A DNA stretch of 30,212 nt from Verrucomicrobiales bacterium (GTDB taxonomy: Bacteria > Verrucomicrobiota > Verrucomicrobiia > Verrucomicrobiales > DEV007), in the NCBI GenBank assembly GCA_013003335.1, contig JABDJT010000590.1, positions 1 to 30,212 of the forward strand, read 5' to 3'. The notes below the pieces were generated by a model. It was not told where the DNA came from. It did not search any database and saw only the letters and a program-made list of their open reading frames with translations. The position numbers were made by a program, and so were the translations under genes. Below are positions 16,127 to 23,960 of this stretch, piece by piece. Each line of letters begins with the position of its first letter. Within the stretch, counting starts at the first letter, position 1.

Positions 16127-17479
16127 TTAATCCACGACGCTCTCGAATTCTCCGTCGGAGAGAACGGTTCGGACGCGGTCACCGGCGGATACCGATTTAC
16201 CGGAAGCCAATGGGTTTCCGGCTTTGTCGAACGTCATCGAAAATCCGCGAGACAACACCGCCTTCGGGTCGAGCAGATCCACCATTTCGCGGCGTGCTTC
16301 CAGGCGATCGGATAATTGGGTGAGAAGGCGGTCGGGAACTTGATTCAGATCGCCAATCAGGTGATCAAGATCTCGTTGAAACAAGTCGAGCCGGGATTCC
16401 GGTGACAGCCGCTCGATCTGCCGGCCGAGGTCGGATAAAAAGACCTCCTGCAGGTTGAGAAAATCTTTGCCAACAGCCGACAACTGCTCCTGGAGAAAAT
16501 CCAGCGACTGCATCGCATTCTGGATGTGACCTTCCGGGCTCCGGGCTTCAAAGGCACGAAACGCGAATTCCAGCGACCGAGTGTATTGATCCATCTGGCC
16601 ACTCACCTGGTTTTCCAACGTCCCCTGGAGATTTTCGAGACTTCTTAGGATTCCCGGTCCATCCGGCACCGCGAACTCCGCGGCGGCACTGGGAGTCGGC
16701 TCGCGCCGGTCCGCGACAAAATCGCAGATCGTGAAATCGATTTCGTGGCCCACCCCCGAAATGACCGGGATTGGGCAGTCCGCAACCGCCCGTGCGACAA
16801 CCTCTTCATTGAAACTCCACAAATCCTCCAGGCTCCCGCCTCCGCGAGCTACGAGAAGGGTGTCAATCGTGGGGAGCGAATCAGGCCCACTCGAAATCCA
16901 GCGAATCGCCTCGGCGATTTCGACGGCGGCTCCTTCTCCCTGGACCTTCACCGGGCAAATGCAGGCCCGCACCCACGGGGCGCGCCTTTGGATGACATTG
17001 AGAATATCCCTCACCGCCGCACCGGTTGCAGATGTCACGACAGCAATAGTGCCCGGGAATCGCGGAATCGGTTTTTTCCGGTCCAGTTCAAACAAACCTT
17101 CCTCTTCCAGCTTCCGTTTCAGCGCTTCAAATTTCGTCTGCAGGGCACCAAATCCTTTCGGCTGCACCCATTGAGCGACGAGCTGATATTGTCCCCGGCT
17201 TTCATAAACCGACACGTCTCCGAAAACCTGGATCTGCTGACCGTCTGCTATTTCAACCGTGTTGAACCGGGCTTGTCCGCGAAACAGAACGCAGGCCAAT
17301 TGCGCCCCGGCATCTTTCAACGTGAAATATTGATGGCCCGAAGCGGGCTTGCGCAAATTACTCACCTCGCCCTCGATCCACAGCCCGCTGAAACGCCCTT
17401 CGAGAGATTCCCGAATTTCGCGGGTGAGCTGCGTCACCGTCAGCACATTTTGATCCGTCGTCTGTTCTTGTTGCGGCAT
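16127..17479 (-). CDS. xseA: Exodeoxyribonuclease VII large subunit
   Basis: Degrades single-stranded DNA together with XseB. The 450-aa product has an N-terminal OB fold (WIEGEVSNLRKPASGHQYFTL, then VLFRG), the catalytic domain with VVTSATGAAVRDILNV and ARGGGSLEDLWSFNEE, PVISGVGHEIDFTICDFVADRR, and a long helical C-terminal region. Length is normal. ATG at 17479 was chosen; an in-frame GTG at 17494 overlaps the rpe stop by 3 bp and is also possible. No xseB follows within the window, as the next gene downstream is convergent. Confidence 0.95.
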   Translation of the reverse strand: MPQQEQTTDQNVLTVTQLTREIRESLEGRFSGLWIEGEVSNLRKPASGHQYFTLKDAGAQLACVLFRGQARFNTVEIADGQQIQVFGDVSVYESRGQYQLVAQWVQPKGFGALQTKFEALKRKLEEEGLFELDRKKPIPRFPGTIAVVTSATGAAVRDILNVIQRRAPWVRACICPVKVQGEGAAVEIAEAIRWISSGPDSLPTIDTLLVARGGGSLEDLWSFNEEVVARAVADCPIPVISGVGHEIDFTICDFVADRREPTPSAAAEFAVPDGPGILRSLENLQGTLENQVSGQMDQYTRSLEFAFRAFEARSPEGHIQNAMQSLDFLQEQLSAVGKDFLNLQEVFLSDLGRQIERLSPESRLDLFQRDLDHLIGDLNQVPDRLLTQLSDRLEARREMVDLLDPKAVLSRGFSMTFDKAGNPLASGKSVSAGDRVRTVLSDGEFESVVD

Positions 17480-17490
17480 TTGTCTGGATT

Positions 17491-18153
17491 TCACTCCCGC
17501 ATTTTTAAAATCGAATCCGCCATATTTTCTGCGCGGTAGAGCGATGTGCCGGCGACCATGACGTTCGCTCCGTGTTCCGCCGCGATGGCCACGGTTTCCG
17601 TGTCAATGCCGCCGTCCACCTCAATGTGATAGCCGAGTCCGCGTTCTTCTCGAAGCCGTTTTCCTTCTGCCACTTTTGGCATCGTTTCGGTCTCCATGAA
17701 AGCCTGCCCCCCAAAGCCGGGACGCACGGTCATCACCAGGAGAAGGTCAATCTGGTCAAGGAAAGGAACCACGTCTCCAAAATCGGTATCCGGATTGATG
17801 GCGAGTCCGCGCCCGCAGCCTGCTTTGCCGATTTTTTCCAGGGTATCCGGAATATCGTGATCTGCCTCCACGTGAACGGTGATCCGGTCCGCACCGGATT
17901 TTACAAAAGCCTCCCAGTACAAATCCGGACGCTCGATCATGAGATGAACGTCGAGAGTCAAATCCGAGCAGGATCGAACGGCGCTGACATACTGAGGCCC
18001 GAACGAGATGTTCGGCACAAAATGGCCATCCATCACATCGAGATGATGCCAGTCCGCTCCGGCAAATTCAGCCCGTTCCACTTCTTCCCGAACCCGGGAC
18101 CAGTCCGCAGCGAGGATTGAGGGCGCGATAATTCGCTGGTTGCAGTCGGTCAT
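17491..18153 (-). CDS. rpe: Ribulose-phosphate 3-epimerase
   Basis: Interconverts ribulose-5-phosphate and xylulose-5-phosphate in the pentose phosphate pathway. The 220-aa TIM barrel shows IAPSILAADW, HLDVMDGHFVPNISFG with metal-binding His and Asp, LDVHLMIE, MTVRPGFGGQAF and VDGGID. Length is typical. Start is ATG at 18153. It is followed on the same strand by xseA after 11 bp, probably one transcript, and is divergent from tadA across 42 bp. Confidence 0.97.
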   Translation of the reverse strand: MTDCNQRIIAPSILAADWSRVREEVERAEFAGADWHHLDVMDGHFVPNISFGPQYVSAVRSCSDLTLDVHLMIERPDLYWEAFVKSGADRITVHVEADHDIPDTLEKIGKAGCGRGLAINPDTDFGDVVPFLDQIDLLLVMTVRPGFGGQAFMETETMPKVAEGKRLREERGLGYHIEVDGGIDTETVAIAAEHGANVMVAGTSLYRAENMADSILKMRE

Positions 18154-18195
18154 TTGCCGCCATTATCGTCCGCCTTCTCTCCGCCGCAAAAGGTT

Positions 18196-18711
18196 ATGAC
18201 TGAGAATCCTGAATTTGAACCCGTGATCGATTTACACAGCGATCAATTTCTGATGAGCCAGGCACTCCGGCAGGCTCAGAATGCCTATCTGGCGGAAGAA
18301 GTTCCGATTGGTGCAGTGATCGTGCGGGATGGCAGCATCATCGCCCGCGCCTTCAACCAGGTTGAAACGTTGAAAGACGCCACGGCCCACGCCGAGATGC
18401 TGTCGCTGACGCAAGCCCAGGAAGCCGTCGGTGACTGGCGGCTCACAGATTGCGATCTCTACGTGACGAAAGAACCCTGTCCCATGTGTGCCGGCGCGAT
18501 CCTGCATTGCCGGATCAGGCGCGTGATTTTCGGATGTGGTGATGAAAAAGGCGGTGCGGCCGGGGGCTTCATCAACTTGCTGGAACAGCCAACCCTGAAT
18601 CACAGCTCGCTCATCACCGCCGGTGTCCTCGAGGAGGAATGTAAAACGATCCTCAAACATTTCTTTGCCGAAGCCCGAGCGAAGCAGAAAGGGGTTTCCG
18701 GCGAAAATTGA
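18196..18711 (+). CDS. tadA: tRNA adenosine(34) deaminase
   Basis: Deaminates A34 to inosine in tRNA-Arg(ACG). The 171-aa product has the zinc deaminase signature: HAEM with His65 and catalytic Glu67, and PCPMCAGAI with Cys95 and Cys98, then CRIRRVIFG. ATG at 18196 is preceded by AAAAGG at a fitting distance; a longer TTG reading overlaps the divergent rpe start and was rejected. Palindrome copy 4 begins 4 bp after the stop. The protein could instead be a guanine deaminase relative, but the length and motif spacing favour TadA. Confidence 0.94.
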   Translation: MTENPEFEPVIDLHSDQFLMSQALRQAQNAYLAEEVPIGAVIVRDGSIIARAFNQVETLKDATAHAEMLSLTQAQEAVGDWRLTDCDLYVTKEPCPMCAGAILHCRIRRVIFGCGDEKGGAAGGFINLLEQPTLNHSSLITAGVLEEECKTILKHFFAEARAKQKGVSGEN

Positions 18712-18715
18712 AAAA

Positions 18716-18758
18716 CGAATGAACAGGGTTGGTTCGGCAAACGAACCCTGTTGGATCG
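18716..18758 (+). repeat. 43-bp dispersed palindrome, copy 4
   Basis: Forward orientation. Positions 1-6 CGAATG, core AACAGGGTTGGTTC, loop GGC, right arm AAACGAACCCTG, positions 38-43 GGATCG. It has 15 Watson-Crick pairs, one T-G pair (5/39) and four mismatches (4/40, 6/38, 16/28, 20/24). It fills the gap between the tadA stop (4 bp away) and the next plus-strand start (16 bp away). Confidence 0.95.
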
Positions 18759-18774
18759 GAAAAACGAAAAAACG

Positions 18775-20112
18775 ATGTTCTTTACCAGTCTCGCCAACCC
18801 CGATGAAATCGGGTCACATTCCTATTTGTTCGAACTGGGCGGAACGCGAGTCATTCTCGACGCCGGGATTCATCCAAAAAAGGCAGGATACACCACGCTG
18901 CCGGCTTTCGATTTGATCGAGCAGGACAGTGTCGACGGAATCATCATTTCGCATGCCCACCTCGATCACCTGGGATCTCTGCCGGTTTTGTTCCGGAATC
19001 AGCGCCATGCGGCGGTGGTGATGACCGAACCCACGGCGGAGTTGGGAAAAGCGCTGCTCCACAATTCGGTGAACGTGATGAAGGCGCAAAAAGCTGAACT
19101 CGGCGTGATTGAATATCCGTTTTTCTCCCACCGTGAGCTGGATGAAATGTACAAGTTCTGGCTGACGCGCAGGCCGGGGCAGCAGTTTCGGATCGAAAAT
19201 GAGCACGACACAGCCTCGGAATCCGTGGTGTGTGAAATGTTTTTCGCGGGCCATGTCCTCGGTGCCGTCGGTGTGCAGATGAAATGCCGGGACCGGACGA
19301 TTTTTTACACCGGCGACGTCCATTTCGAGGATCAGACCTTGAGCCGCGGCGCGGATTTTCCGGAATCGGGAATCGACACATTGATCATCGAGACCACGCG
19401 GGGCGATCATGCACGGGATCCGGATTACACCCGTGAAGCGGAGCGGAATCGAATGGGAGAAGCTGCGGCGGCCGCCTTGAATCGTGGAGGATCGGTTTTG
19501 ATCCCGGTATTCGCTCTCGGAAAAACGCAGGAGGTGGTGTTGATGCTGCACGAATTGATGCAGGCGGGGATTTTGCCGGGCGACACCCCGATTCATATCG
19601 GCGGGCTGAGCACAAAAATGACGCACCTCGTGGACAAGCTGGTCGGAAGATGGCCCCGGGGGCATGAAGAAATTGAGCTGCTGGCCGATTTGCCAAACTT
19701 GCGGCTGCTGGAAAAAGGGTCAGTCGAGTTAAATTGTCAGCCGGGCCGGATTTACTGCTATTCCAGCGGAATGATGACCGAGCACACCGTTTCGCACCGT
19801 TTCGCTCCAAAAATCCTTTCGGACGAACGAAACGCGCTGCTGTTTGTTGGCTATGCCGATCCGGATTCCCCTGCGGGTCGGATTCAAAGCGGAAATTCTG
19901 AGTTTCCGGTCCGCTGTCCGGTGGAGCGATTCGATTTTTCCGGGCACGCCCCGAGAGATCAGCTGCTCGATTACATCCGCCGCGTCAATCCGAAGCGGGT
20001 GATTCTCGTGCATGGGGACGCCCCGGCGCGCGCCTGGTTTGCCGACCAGTTGGCGGATTCAGAGATGGAAGTGATGATTCCGGAAACCGGAAAGAAAATC
20101 AATCTCGATTGA
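18775..20112 (+). CDS. MBL-fold beta-CASP RNase-like protein
   Basis: A 445-aa metallo-beta-lactamase with a beta-CASP insertion, the CPSF-73-like family of RNA-processing nucleases. The metal site HAHLDH is at 60-65. The later motifs are FAGHVLGAVGV, FYTGDVHFEDQ, SVLIPVFALGKTQEV (start of the CASP domain), YSSGMMTEHT, FVGYADPDSPAGRIQ, DFSGHAPRDQLLDYI and ILVHGD. This fits the exonuclease YSH1/RNase-J-related group, not RNase J itself, which is longer. Start is ATG at 18775; the TTG reading from 18751 begins in the palindrome. It ends 21 bp before convergent recN. Confidence 0.9.
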   Translation: MFFTSLANPDEIGSHSYLFELGGTRVILDAGIHPKKAGYTTLPAFDLIEQDSVDGIIISHAHLDHLGSLPVLFRNQRHAAVVMTEPTAELGKALLHNSVNVMKAQKAELGVIEYPFFSHRELDEMYKFWLTRRPGQQFRIENEHDTASESVVCEMFFAGHVLGAVGVQMKCRDRTIFYTGDVHFEDQTLSRGADFPESGIDTLIIETTRGDHARDPDYTREAERNRMGEAAAAALNRGGSVLIPVFALGKTQEVVLMLHELMQAGILPGDTPIHIGGLSTKMTHLVDKLVGRWPRGHEEIELLADLPNLRLLEKGSVELNCQPGRIYCYSSGMMTEHTVSHRFAPKILSDERNALLFVGYADPDSPAGRIQSGNSEFPVRCPVERFDFSGHAPRDQLLDYIRRVNPKRVILVHGDAPARAWFADQLADSEMEVMIPETGKKINLD

Positions 20113-20134
20113 TTAATCGGGGCAATTTTTTTTT
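20106..20134 (+). terminator. Weak intrinsic terminator
   Basis: Short stem CGATT-GATT-AATCG (20106-20119) starts in the last codons of the beta-CASP gene and is followed, after 6 bases, by nine T (20126-20134). Stem is only 5 bp and not next to the T run, so termination would be inefficient. Confidence 0.4.
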
Positions 20135-21783
20135 CACACTCCGGCCAACATCGTTTCCGCCAACGCGAGGGTCTGTTCATTTTTCCCGCCCAGCATTCGG
20201 GCCAGTTCAGCCAGCCGCTTTTTGCCTTTCACCTGCTCCAAGCCGGAACTGGTGGAGTCGCCTTCGAATTCTTTCGTGACCAGGTAGTGCCGATGGGCGA
20301 GGGAGGCGACCTGCGGCATGTGGGTGATCGCCACGACCTGGTGCTGTTCCCCGAGCGCGGCCATTTTTCGACCGACGGCTCCGGCGATTTCGCCGCCGAC
20401 ATTCGCGTCGATCTCATCGAAAACCATGAGCGGAATCTGATCCTGATCCGCCAGCGCGCTTTTTACAGCGAGCATGACTCGCGACATTTCCCCGCTGGAA
20501 GCGATGATACGCAGCGGCTTGAGAGGCTCGCCCGGGTTCGGGCCGAACATGAATTCCGTGGCCTCGAATCCGCGAAAACCGGGCTCGGCCAGCTCGAACA
20601 ATTCGATTTCGAAAACGGATTGCTTGAAGCCGAGGTCTTTGAGGTGACCGGCGATGTCTTTGGCCAGTTTCGGGGCGGCCGCCCGCCGCTTTTTGGTGAG
20701 TTTCGCTCCGGAGGTATCAACTTTTTTGCGGGCTTTCTCGATTTCCGCGACCAATTTTTCCAGTTCCTCTTCACGGGAACCGACTTCGCTGAGCCGTTTG
20801 TTGGCCCGTTCGCCATAAGTGATGACGTCCTCGATCGTCTGGCCGTATTTTCGCTTCAGCCCCTCGATCTGGTCGATCCGTGTCTCCATTTCGACGACTT
20901 CAGTCGGGTCGAATTCCAGTTCGCCGGTATAATCCAGGAGCGCGGATTCCAATTCCTCGATTTCCACCCGGGCGGACTCAAAGCCACTCGTCATCGATTC
21001 AATCTTCGGATCGATTTTCTCCAAATCCCGCAGGGCCCGCTGCGCCTCCGTCATGGCACTTCCGGCTTCGGCGAGCTTTCCGGTAGCTTCATCTGCGTAT
21101 TCCGAAAGTTTCGCGCTGTTGGAAACGAGTTGATACCGCTTTTCCAAATCAGCTATGAGCGCGACATCGAGGTCTGCGTTTTCGATTTCCTCGGCCTGGT
21201 ATCGGAGCAACTCGATTTCCTGATCGGTCGCCTGCCGGAGATTCCGGAATTCCTCCAAATCATCGTTCGTTTTTTGCCAGACGCGATAGGCTTCGGCATA
21301 GGCGTCTCGTTCGGCCCGGGCTTTTGCGTAGGCATCCAACATGGAGAGCTGACGCTCGGGCGAGAGGAGGGACTGGTGCTCGTGGGGCCCATGCAGATCG
21401 ACAAGAAAACCACCGAGGGACTTCAACGCGGCGAGCGTGCAGGGCGAACAATTGACGAACTGCTTGTTACCGCTGGCGCCGCCGAAAACACGCTTCACAA
21501 CGAGGGCGTTGCCTTCACACGGATCGAGGCCGCTTTCCTCCAGCATTTGGTTCACAACTGGAAGGTTGCTGGAAAGTTCAAAGACGGCTTCGACCGTACA
21601 GTTTGACTTTCCGGTCCGAATCAAATCGTGGTTGGCTCGTTCGCCGAGAATCAGCTTCAAAGCGCCCACGATCATCGATTTCCCGGCCCCGGTTCCACCG
21701 GTCACGCCGATCAGTCCGGGTCCGAGTTCCCAGGTCAAATCATCGACCAGGGCAAGGTTCTTGATTTTCAATACGGAGAGCAT
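20134..21783 (-). CDS. recN: DNA repair protein RecN
   Basis: An SMC-like ATPase acting in double-strand break repair. The 549-aa product starts LKIKNLALVDDLTWEL and has Walker A GGTGAGKS at 29-36 (the family usually has Glu in place of the second Gly). A long coiled-coil middle (about 150-390) follows, then the signature SSGEMSRVMLAVKSAL and Walker B LMVFDEIDANVGGEIA. Length is typical. Start is ATG at 21783. It stands alone, divergent from the PhnP-like gene. Confidence 0.96.
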   Translation of the reverse strand: MLSVLKIKNLALVDDLTWELGPGLIGVTGGTGAGKSMIVGALKLILGERANHDLIRTGKSNCTVEAVFELSSNLPVVNQMLEESGLDPCEGNALVVKRVFGGASGNKQFVNCSPCTLAALKSLGGFLVDLHGPHEHQSLLSPERQLSMLDAYAKARAERDAYAEAYRVWQKTNDDLEEFRNLRQATDQEIELLRYQAEEIENADLDVALIADLEKRYQLVSNSAKLSEYADEATGKLAEAGSAMTEAQRALRDLEKIDPKIESMTSGFESARVEIEELESALLDYTGELEFDPTEVVEMETRIDQIEGLKRKYGQTIEDVITYGERANKRLSEVGSREEELEKLVAEIEKARKKVDTSGAKLTKKRRAAAPKLAKDIAGHLKDLGFKQSVFEIELFELAEPGFRGFEATEFMFGPNPGEPLKPLRIIASSGEMSRVMLAVKSALADQDQIPLMVFDEIDANVGGEIAGAVGRKMAALGEQHQVVAITHMPQVASLAHRHYLVTKEFEGDSTSSGLEQVKGKKRLAELARMLGGKNEQTLALAETMLAGV

Positions 21784-21908
21784 GATTTCTGAATGTTGGG
21801 ATTAATGAAAGGTAGAAGTATTGTTCAAAATTGCAACAGTTCAAATTTACATTTTACTGGAGAAAATTTTGCGGGTTGGAGCATCGCGGGTAGGATGAAA
21901 AAAATTCG
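21784..21908. promoter_or_regulatory. Divergent recN / PhnP-like promoter region
   Basis: A 125-bp AT-rich gap between two start codons. On the minus strand a weak promoter match toward recN is TTGAAC (21839-21844), 16-bp spacer, AATACT (21817-21822). A direct repeat GTTCAAAATT / GTTCAAATTT lies at 21823-21848 with a 16-bp period. No LexA-type site of either common form (CTGT-N8-ACAG or GAAC-N4-GTTC) was found. Confidence 0.35.
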
Positions 21909-22694
21909 ATGTCGAACTCGTTTGAAATCACCTTTCTCGGCACCGGTACCTCGATCGGAGTGCCGGTGATCGGCTGCGAATGTGCGGTCTGCACGTCAGA
22001 TGATCCGAAAAATCAACGACTGCGGTCGTCGATTTACGTTCAAACACCGGAGATCAAACTGGTCGTCGATACGGGACCGGATTTTCGGCAGCAATGCCTG
22101 CGGGAAAATATTGCGGAGCTCGACGCAGCCGTTTTTACCCACGAGCACAGCGATCACATCATGGGATTCGATGATTTGCGGCGATTTACCGTGCGCGACC
22201 ATGAAAGCGTCGAGATTTTCGCGCTTCCTGAAACGATGAGACGCCTCGAGGTGGCCTTCGATTATGTCTTCAACGGGGAAAATCGATACATCGGCTACCT
22301 GAAACCGATTCCGCACGAAATTTCCGGGCGTTTCGAAATCGGCGATCTGGAAATCACGCCGTTGCCGGTGACGCACGGGAAAGTCGAAACCATCGGACTG
22401 CTTTTCTCTCAGAAAGAAGAAGCCAGGCTGGCGTACATACCTGACGCCAAAAAGCTGGCTCCGGAATCGGTCGAGCAGATTCAAGGTGCGCCGGTTTTGA
22501 TTCTGGATGCGCTTCAGCCAAACGAACATCCGACGCACCTTTCGATTCCCGAATCGGTGGAGATTGCCCGCGCGAGCTGTGCCGGGCAGACCTGGTTCAC
22601 CCATTTTTCCTGTCGGGCCGATTACCGGGTGATCGAACCGGATTTGCCGGAGGGAATCCGGATGGCGTGGGACGGCCTGAAGATCCGCTTGTAG
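21909..22694 (+). CDS. MBL-fold phosphodiesterase, PhnP-like
   Basis: A 261-aa metallo-beta-lactamase hydrolase. It opens with FLGTGTSIGVPVIGCECAVC, where Cys23, Cys25 and Cys28 form the structural zinc site typical of PhnP. The active-site motif THEHSDHIMG has HEHSDH at 78-83; VTHGK and DALQPNEHPTHLS follow. PhnP splits 5-phosphoribosyl 1,2-cyclic phosphate in phosphonate use, but no phn genes are here, so a more general cyclic nucleotide or RNA phosphodiester role is possible. Start is ATG at 21909. Palindrome copy 5 begins 7 bp after the TAG stop. Confidence 0.87.
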   Translation: MSNSFEITFLGTGTSIGVPVIGCECAVCTSDDPKNQRLRSSIYVQTPEIKLVVDTGPDFRQQCLRENIAELDAAVFTHEHSDHIMGFDDLRRFTVRDHESVEIFALPETMRRLEVAFDYVFNGENRYIGYLKPIPHEISGRFEIGDLEITPLPVTHGKVETIGLLFSQKEEARLAYIPDAKKLAPESVEQIQGAPVLILDALQPNEHPTHLSIPESVEIARASCAGQTWFTHFSCRADYRVIEPDLPEGIRMAWDGLKIRL

Positions 22695-22701
22695 CAGGAA
22701 A

Positions 22702-22744
22702 CGAACGAACAGGGTTGGATTGGCGAACGTACCCTGTTGGATCG
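22702..22744 (+). repeat. 43-bp dispersed palindrome, copy 5
   Basis: Forward orientation and the most diverged copy. Positions 1-6 CGAACG, core AACAGGGTTGGATT, loop GGC, right arm GAACGTACCCTG, positions 38-43 GGATCG. It has 14 Watson-Crick pairs, one T-G pair (20/24) and five mismatches. It sits exactly between two convergent genes, 7 bp from each stop codon, where a terminator would be expected. Confidence 0.95.
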
Positions 22745-22751
22745 GGCTGGA

Positions 22752-23756
22752 TCACTTTTTCTTTCCGACTGCGGTTTGGAACTTGATGATCGCACTGGCC
22801 ATCGAGGCAGCGAGCTGTTGGCGGTAAGCCGCATCGTCGATCTTGGTCCCTTCGGTCGGATTGGTGATGAAACCGCCCTCGAAGAGAATCGCGGGCTTGT
22901 TGATGCCGCGCAGCACATTGAAACGGGCCCGCTTGATGCCGCGGTCGATCGTTTTTAGCTCGTGAATCACGTGGGCATGAACGGAGGTCGCCAGCGCGAT
23001 GTTTTCCGCGTCCCGGCGGTGACCGGTCAGCAGGGTGGACGAGGCGTTTCCACCGTTCGTCGAAGCGGTGCCCTGCGGAGCAAGGGAATAGGTCTCAATT
23101 CCGCTGGCACTCGTGTTTCCGGAGGAGTTGAAGTGAATGCTCACAAAAATCGCGTTCTTCTGCTTGTTCGCAAAAGCGACCCGCTGGCTAAGCGTCAGGA
23201 ATTTATCCGTCCGCCGGGTCATCTCGGTTTTGAAGCCCAGTTTTTTCAGCTCCGCTTCCAGGCGAATGGACAAATCGAGAGCGTAGTCCTTTTCGTAACC
23301 TTTGACCCCTTTTGCGCCGGAATCGTGGGCTCCGTGACCGGCGTCGATTACCACGGTATCGAAAATAATCGGTTTTCGGATGTAGCTGGGCCGCAAAACC
23401 GGATCAACGAGCTTGGCCAGATCGATCGTGGAAATCATCGCTTTGCCGCCTTTTTCGGCAATGGGGAAGCTCAGATTGAACTTGATGTTATTGATGTAGA
23501 TCGCCTGGGAACCGACTTTCCAGCGCATGATCAGGCTGGGATGGCGGAACAGGCGGTCGTTTCCGTCCCGTGCGAATCGTTCGAATTTGTAGAACGAATT
23601 GACGTTTTCGTCGGTGACATAATCCCGACCGTTCACCTTCTGAATTTTCCACTGACCAAAAGCGTCTTCCGCAGCCAGGAACAGAAGGACTGCGGCACCG
23701 AAAACAGCGGAAGAAATCCGAAAAAATTGGGAAGTATTGCGAGGGCGGAGTACCAT
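22752..23756 (-). CDS. N-acetylmuramoyl-L-alanine amidase (Amidase_3)
   Basis: Cleaves the amide bond between muramic acid and the stem peptide in the periplasm. The 334-aa product has a signal peptide ending near residue 34 (AAEDAFG). A region of about 95 residues (40-130) resembles an AMIN-like or copper-amine-oxidase-like beta domain, but I cannot name it surely. The catalytic domain has TVVIDAGHGAHDSGAKG (His141), Glu155, SIHFNSS (His208) and LFEGGFITNPTEG (catalytic Glu293). The C-terminus is basic (VGKKK). Start is ATG at 23756. It is convergent with the PhnP-like gene and divergent from valS. Confidence 0.93.
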   Translation of the reverse strand: MVLRPRNTSQFFRISSAVFGAAVLLFLAAEDAFGQWKIQKVNGRDYVTDENVNSFYKFERFARDGNDRLFRHPSLIMRWKVGSQAIYINNIKFNLSFPIAEKGGKAMISTIDLAKLVDPVLRPSYIRKPIIFDTVVIDAGHGAHDSGAKGVKGYEKDYALDLSIRLEAELKKLGFKTEMTRRTDKFLTLSQRVAFANKQKNAIFVSIHFNSSGNTSASGIETYSLAPQGTASTNGGNASSTLLTGHRRDAENIALATSVHAHVIHELKTIDRGIKRARFNVLRGINKPAILFEGGFITNPTEGTKIDDAAYRQQLAASMASAIIKFQTAVGKKK

Positions 23757-23846
23757 CGGGGCGAAATACGGATTGCATTCAGATAACGAGAAAAATCCGA
23801 TTTCTCAAGCCTTCATCCGTGTTCTTCCCCAATCGGGCTAACCAAG

Positions 23847-23890
23847 CGGGCAAATTCGGGCGATTTAGACCGGAAACCGAATTTCGCCCG
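23847..23890 (+). promoter_or_regulatory. Stem-loop in valS leader
   Basis: Arm CGGGCAAATTCGG (23847-23859) pairs with CCGAATTTCGCCCG (23877-23890): 13 pairs with one bulged C, around a 17-nt loop. A second pairing, GGGCGA (23858-23863) with TCGCCC (23884-23889), uses the same right arm, so two folds compete. A short CTGG/CCAG hairpin follows at 23892-23904. No T-box sequence is present. The region lies 70 nt before the valS ATG. Confidence 0.5.
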
Positions 23891-23960
23891 GCTGGGGTTT
23901 CCAGTTTACAACACCCCCCTTCAAACAAATAGTTTCGCCCCGATTTCAGGACAAAGACAA

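Noticed and set aside
20287..21606. Plus-strand open frame antisense to recN (439 codons)
   Set aside because: It lies wholly within recN, whose Walker and signature motifs are clear.
21784..21908. LexA box upstream of recN
   Set aside because: GTTC elements occur, but with 12-bp spacing in direct orientation, which matches no common LexA site.
18196..22694. RNA-processing or phosphonate gene cluster around the two MBL-fold proteins
   Set aside because: The two proteins belong to different MBL branches, are separated by recN, and no phn or further RNase genes are nearby.
23757..23960. T-box riboswitch before valS
   Set aside because: No T-box sequence or terminator/antiterminator with a U run could be found.
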